A DNA stretch of 26,250 nucleotides from JBDNFP01 sp041689775. GTDB lineage: Bacteria > Bacteroidota > Bacteroidia > Cytophagales > Spirosomataceae. Under the pieces are notes generated by a model. The model saw nothing but the letters and a program-made list of their open reading frames with translations, did not search any database and was not told where the DNA came from. This document shows positions 25,722-26,250 of the stretch, piece by piece (position 1 is the first letter of the stretch; the number at the start of each line of letters is the position of its first letter). The stretch lies in contig JBDNFP010000344.1 in the NCBI GenBank assembly GCA_041689775.1, positions 1 to 26,250 of the forward strand, in the 5' to 3' direction. The translations under genes and the position numbers were made by a program.

Positions 25722-26090
25722 TTATACTACCTCTTTTCCAAAAGGAGTAAATGACAAACTCATGAGTTTGAAGTGCTGCCGGGCAAAAGGTAAGCCAATA
25801 ATGGTAATGGCGAGTGCTATACCGAAGGCCAGATGCGTGAGGGCTATCCAGATTCCCCCTACCAAAATCCAGATGATGTTGAACAGAGTAGCCAAACCGC
25901 CGGTACTACCCGAAACGTCGCGTACTTCCCGGCCGAAGGGCATTAGACTGAGTACGCCTATCTTGAAGCATCGCATGCCAAAGGGAATCCCCACGATCGT
26001 CAGGCAGAGAATAAACCCCGATACCATGTATTCGAGAAAGATAAACAGGCCACCAAAAATCAGCCAGATGATATTGCCCAGAAGGTTCAT
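25722..26090 (-). CDS. yccF: YccF-family inner-membrane protein
   Basis: The 122-residue protein consists of two similar halves, each with a hydrophobic pair and a repeated pattern: NIIWLIFGGLFIFLEY with GIPFGMRCFKIGVLSLMPFGREV, and NIIWILVGGIWIALTH with GLPFARQHFKLMSLSFTPFGKEV. This internal duplication is characteristic of YccF. About four membrane segments are predicted. Molecular function is not established. It lies upstream of the decayed transporter on the same strand (51-base gap), and divergent from the partial gene at the right edge. Confidence 0.9.
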   Translation of the reverse strand: MNLLGNIIWLIFGGLFIFLEYMVSGFILCLTIVGIPFGMRCFKIGVLSLMPFGREVRDVSGSTGGLATLFNIIWILVGGIWIALTHLAFGIALAITIIGLPFARQHFKLMSLSFTPFGKEVV

Positions 26091-26182
26091 GTCGGTAGGT
26101 TTAATACTGTGGGTGTATTTCAGTTTTGCAAAATAGGGAAAAAAAGTTGAGTTTTGAACTCACCCAAAACCTGCCCCCCCCC

Positions 26183-26250
26183 ATGACAGAATCAGAATTC
26201 GTGGCCCTTGCCCTCAGCAAGTACGAGCAAATCAAGTCGCTGGAAAACTC
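26183..26250 (+). CDS. Start of an unidentified gene, cut by the window edge
   Basis: An ATG at 26183 opens a frame without stops to the window end (22 complete codons), beginning MTESEFVALALSKYEQIKSL. The amphipathic, Glu/Lys-rich start resembles N-termini I loosely associate with transposase-like proteins, but 22 residues are too few to assign a family. A run of nine C (26174-26182) directly precedes the start codon, where a ribosome-binding site would lie. Upstream, GAGTT/AACTC arms enclose TTG (about 26142-26154). Confidence 0.5.
   Translation, partial: MTESEFVALALSKYEQIKSLEN

Overview
The window looks like ordinary chromosome from a member of the Bacteroidota, most likely Cytophagales (Spirosomataceae-like). 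This rests on Bacteroidota-type promoters (TTG/TTTG, 19-20 bp, TAnnTTTG) upstream of several genes, poor Shine-Dalgarno sequences, and family content: an SO2930-type cytochrome with its beta-helix partner, a FadN-like fusion enzyme, a tricorn-like S41 peptidase, DUF349, SHOCT and an expansion-type ECF sigma factor. The genus assignment is inference only. I see no tRNA, rRNA, CRISPR array or complete mobile element.

Left part (1-8064). After a 343-base AT-rich leader, a secreted beta-helix protein and a diheme cytochrome c overlap by ATGA (344-2589). An Rrf2 regulator follows, with a 17-bp palindrome in its promoter (2663-3088). Convergent to it is a minus-strand cluster of sugar epimerase, polyprenyl-phosphate-type GT2 and multi-membrane GT39-like protein (6882 to 3054), which looks like a lipid-linked sugar or glycosylation module. 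A small lipoprotein with its own promoter and terminator (7102-7350) and a MarR regulator with a perfect 16-bp operator-like palindrome (7600-8064) come next.

Middle (8256-17364). A FadN-like 3-hydroxyacyl-CoA dehydrogenase/enoyl-CoA hydratase ends at a strong terminator. Then comes a minus-strand run, in transcription order: ECF sigma factor, uxuA, uxaC, kdgK, eda. The four enzymes take glucuronate/fructuronate-derived mannonate to pyruvate and glyceraldehyde-3-phosphate; the fructuronate reductase and a transporter are not in the window. A LacI-family regulator is divergent from the sigma gene, and the region between them carries tandem and inverted ACCGTTCCCG-type repeats, which are plausible operators.

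Right part (17347-26250). A DUF349 protein and the ABC-F translation factor EttA are divergent. A secreted tricorn-like protease with a very good promoter and terminator follows, then a SHOCT membrane protein. A YfcC-type transporter gene is decayed by three in-frame amber codons and three indels (24150-25670). A YccF protein and the first 22 codons of an unidentified gene close the window.

Nothing here is clearly a new defence or mobile system. The best leads are the orphan sigma factor at the head of a uronate operon, the epimerase with Phe where the catalytic Tyr is expected, the clean MarR and Rrf2 operator candidates, and the amber-only stops of the decayed transporter.
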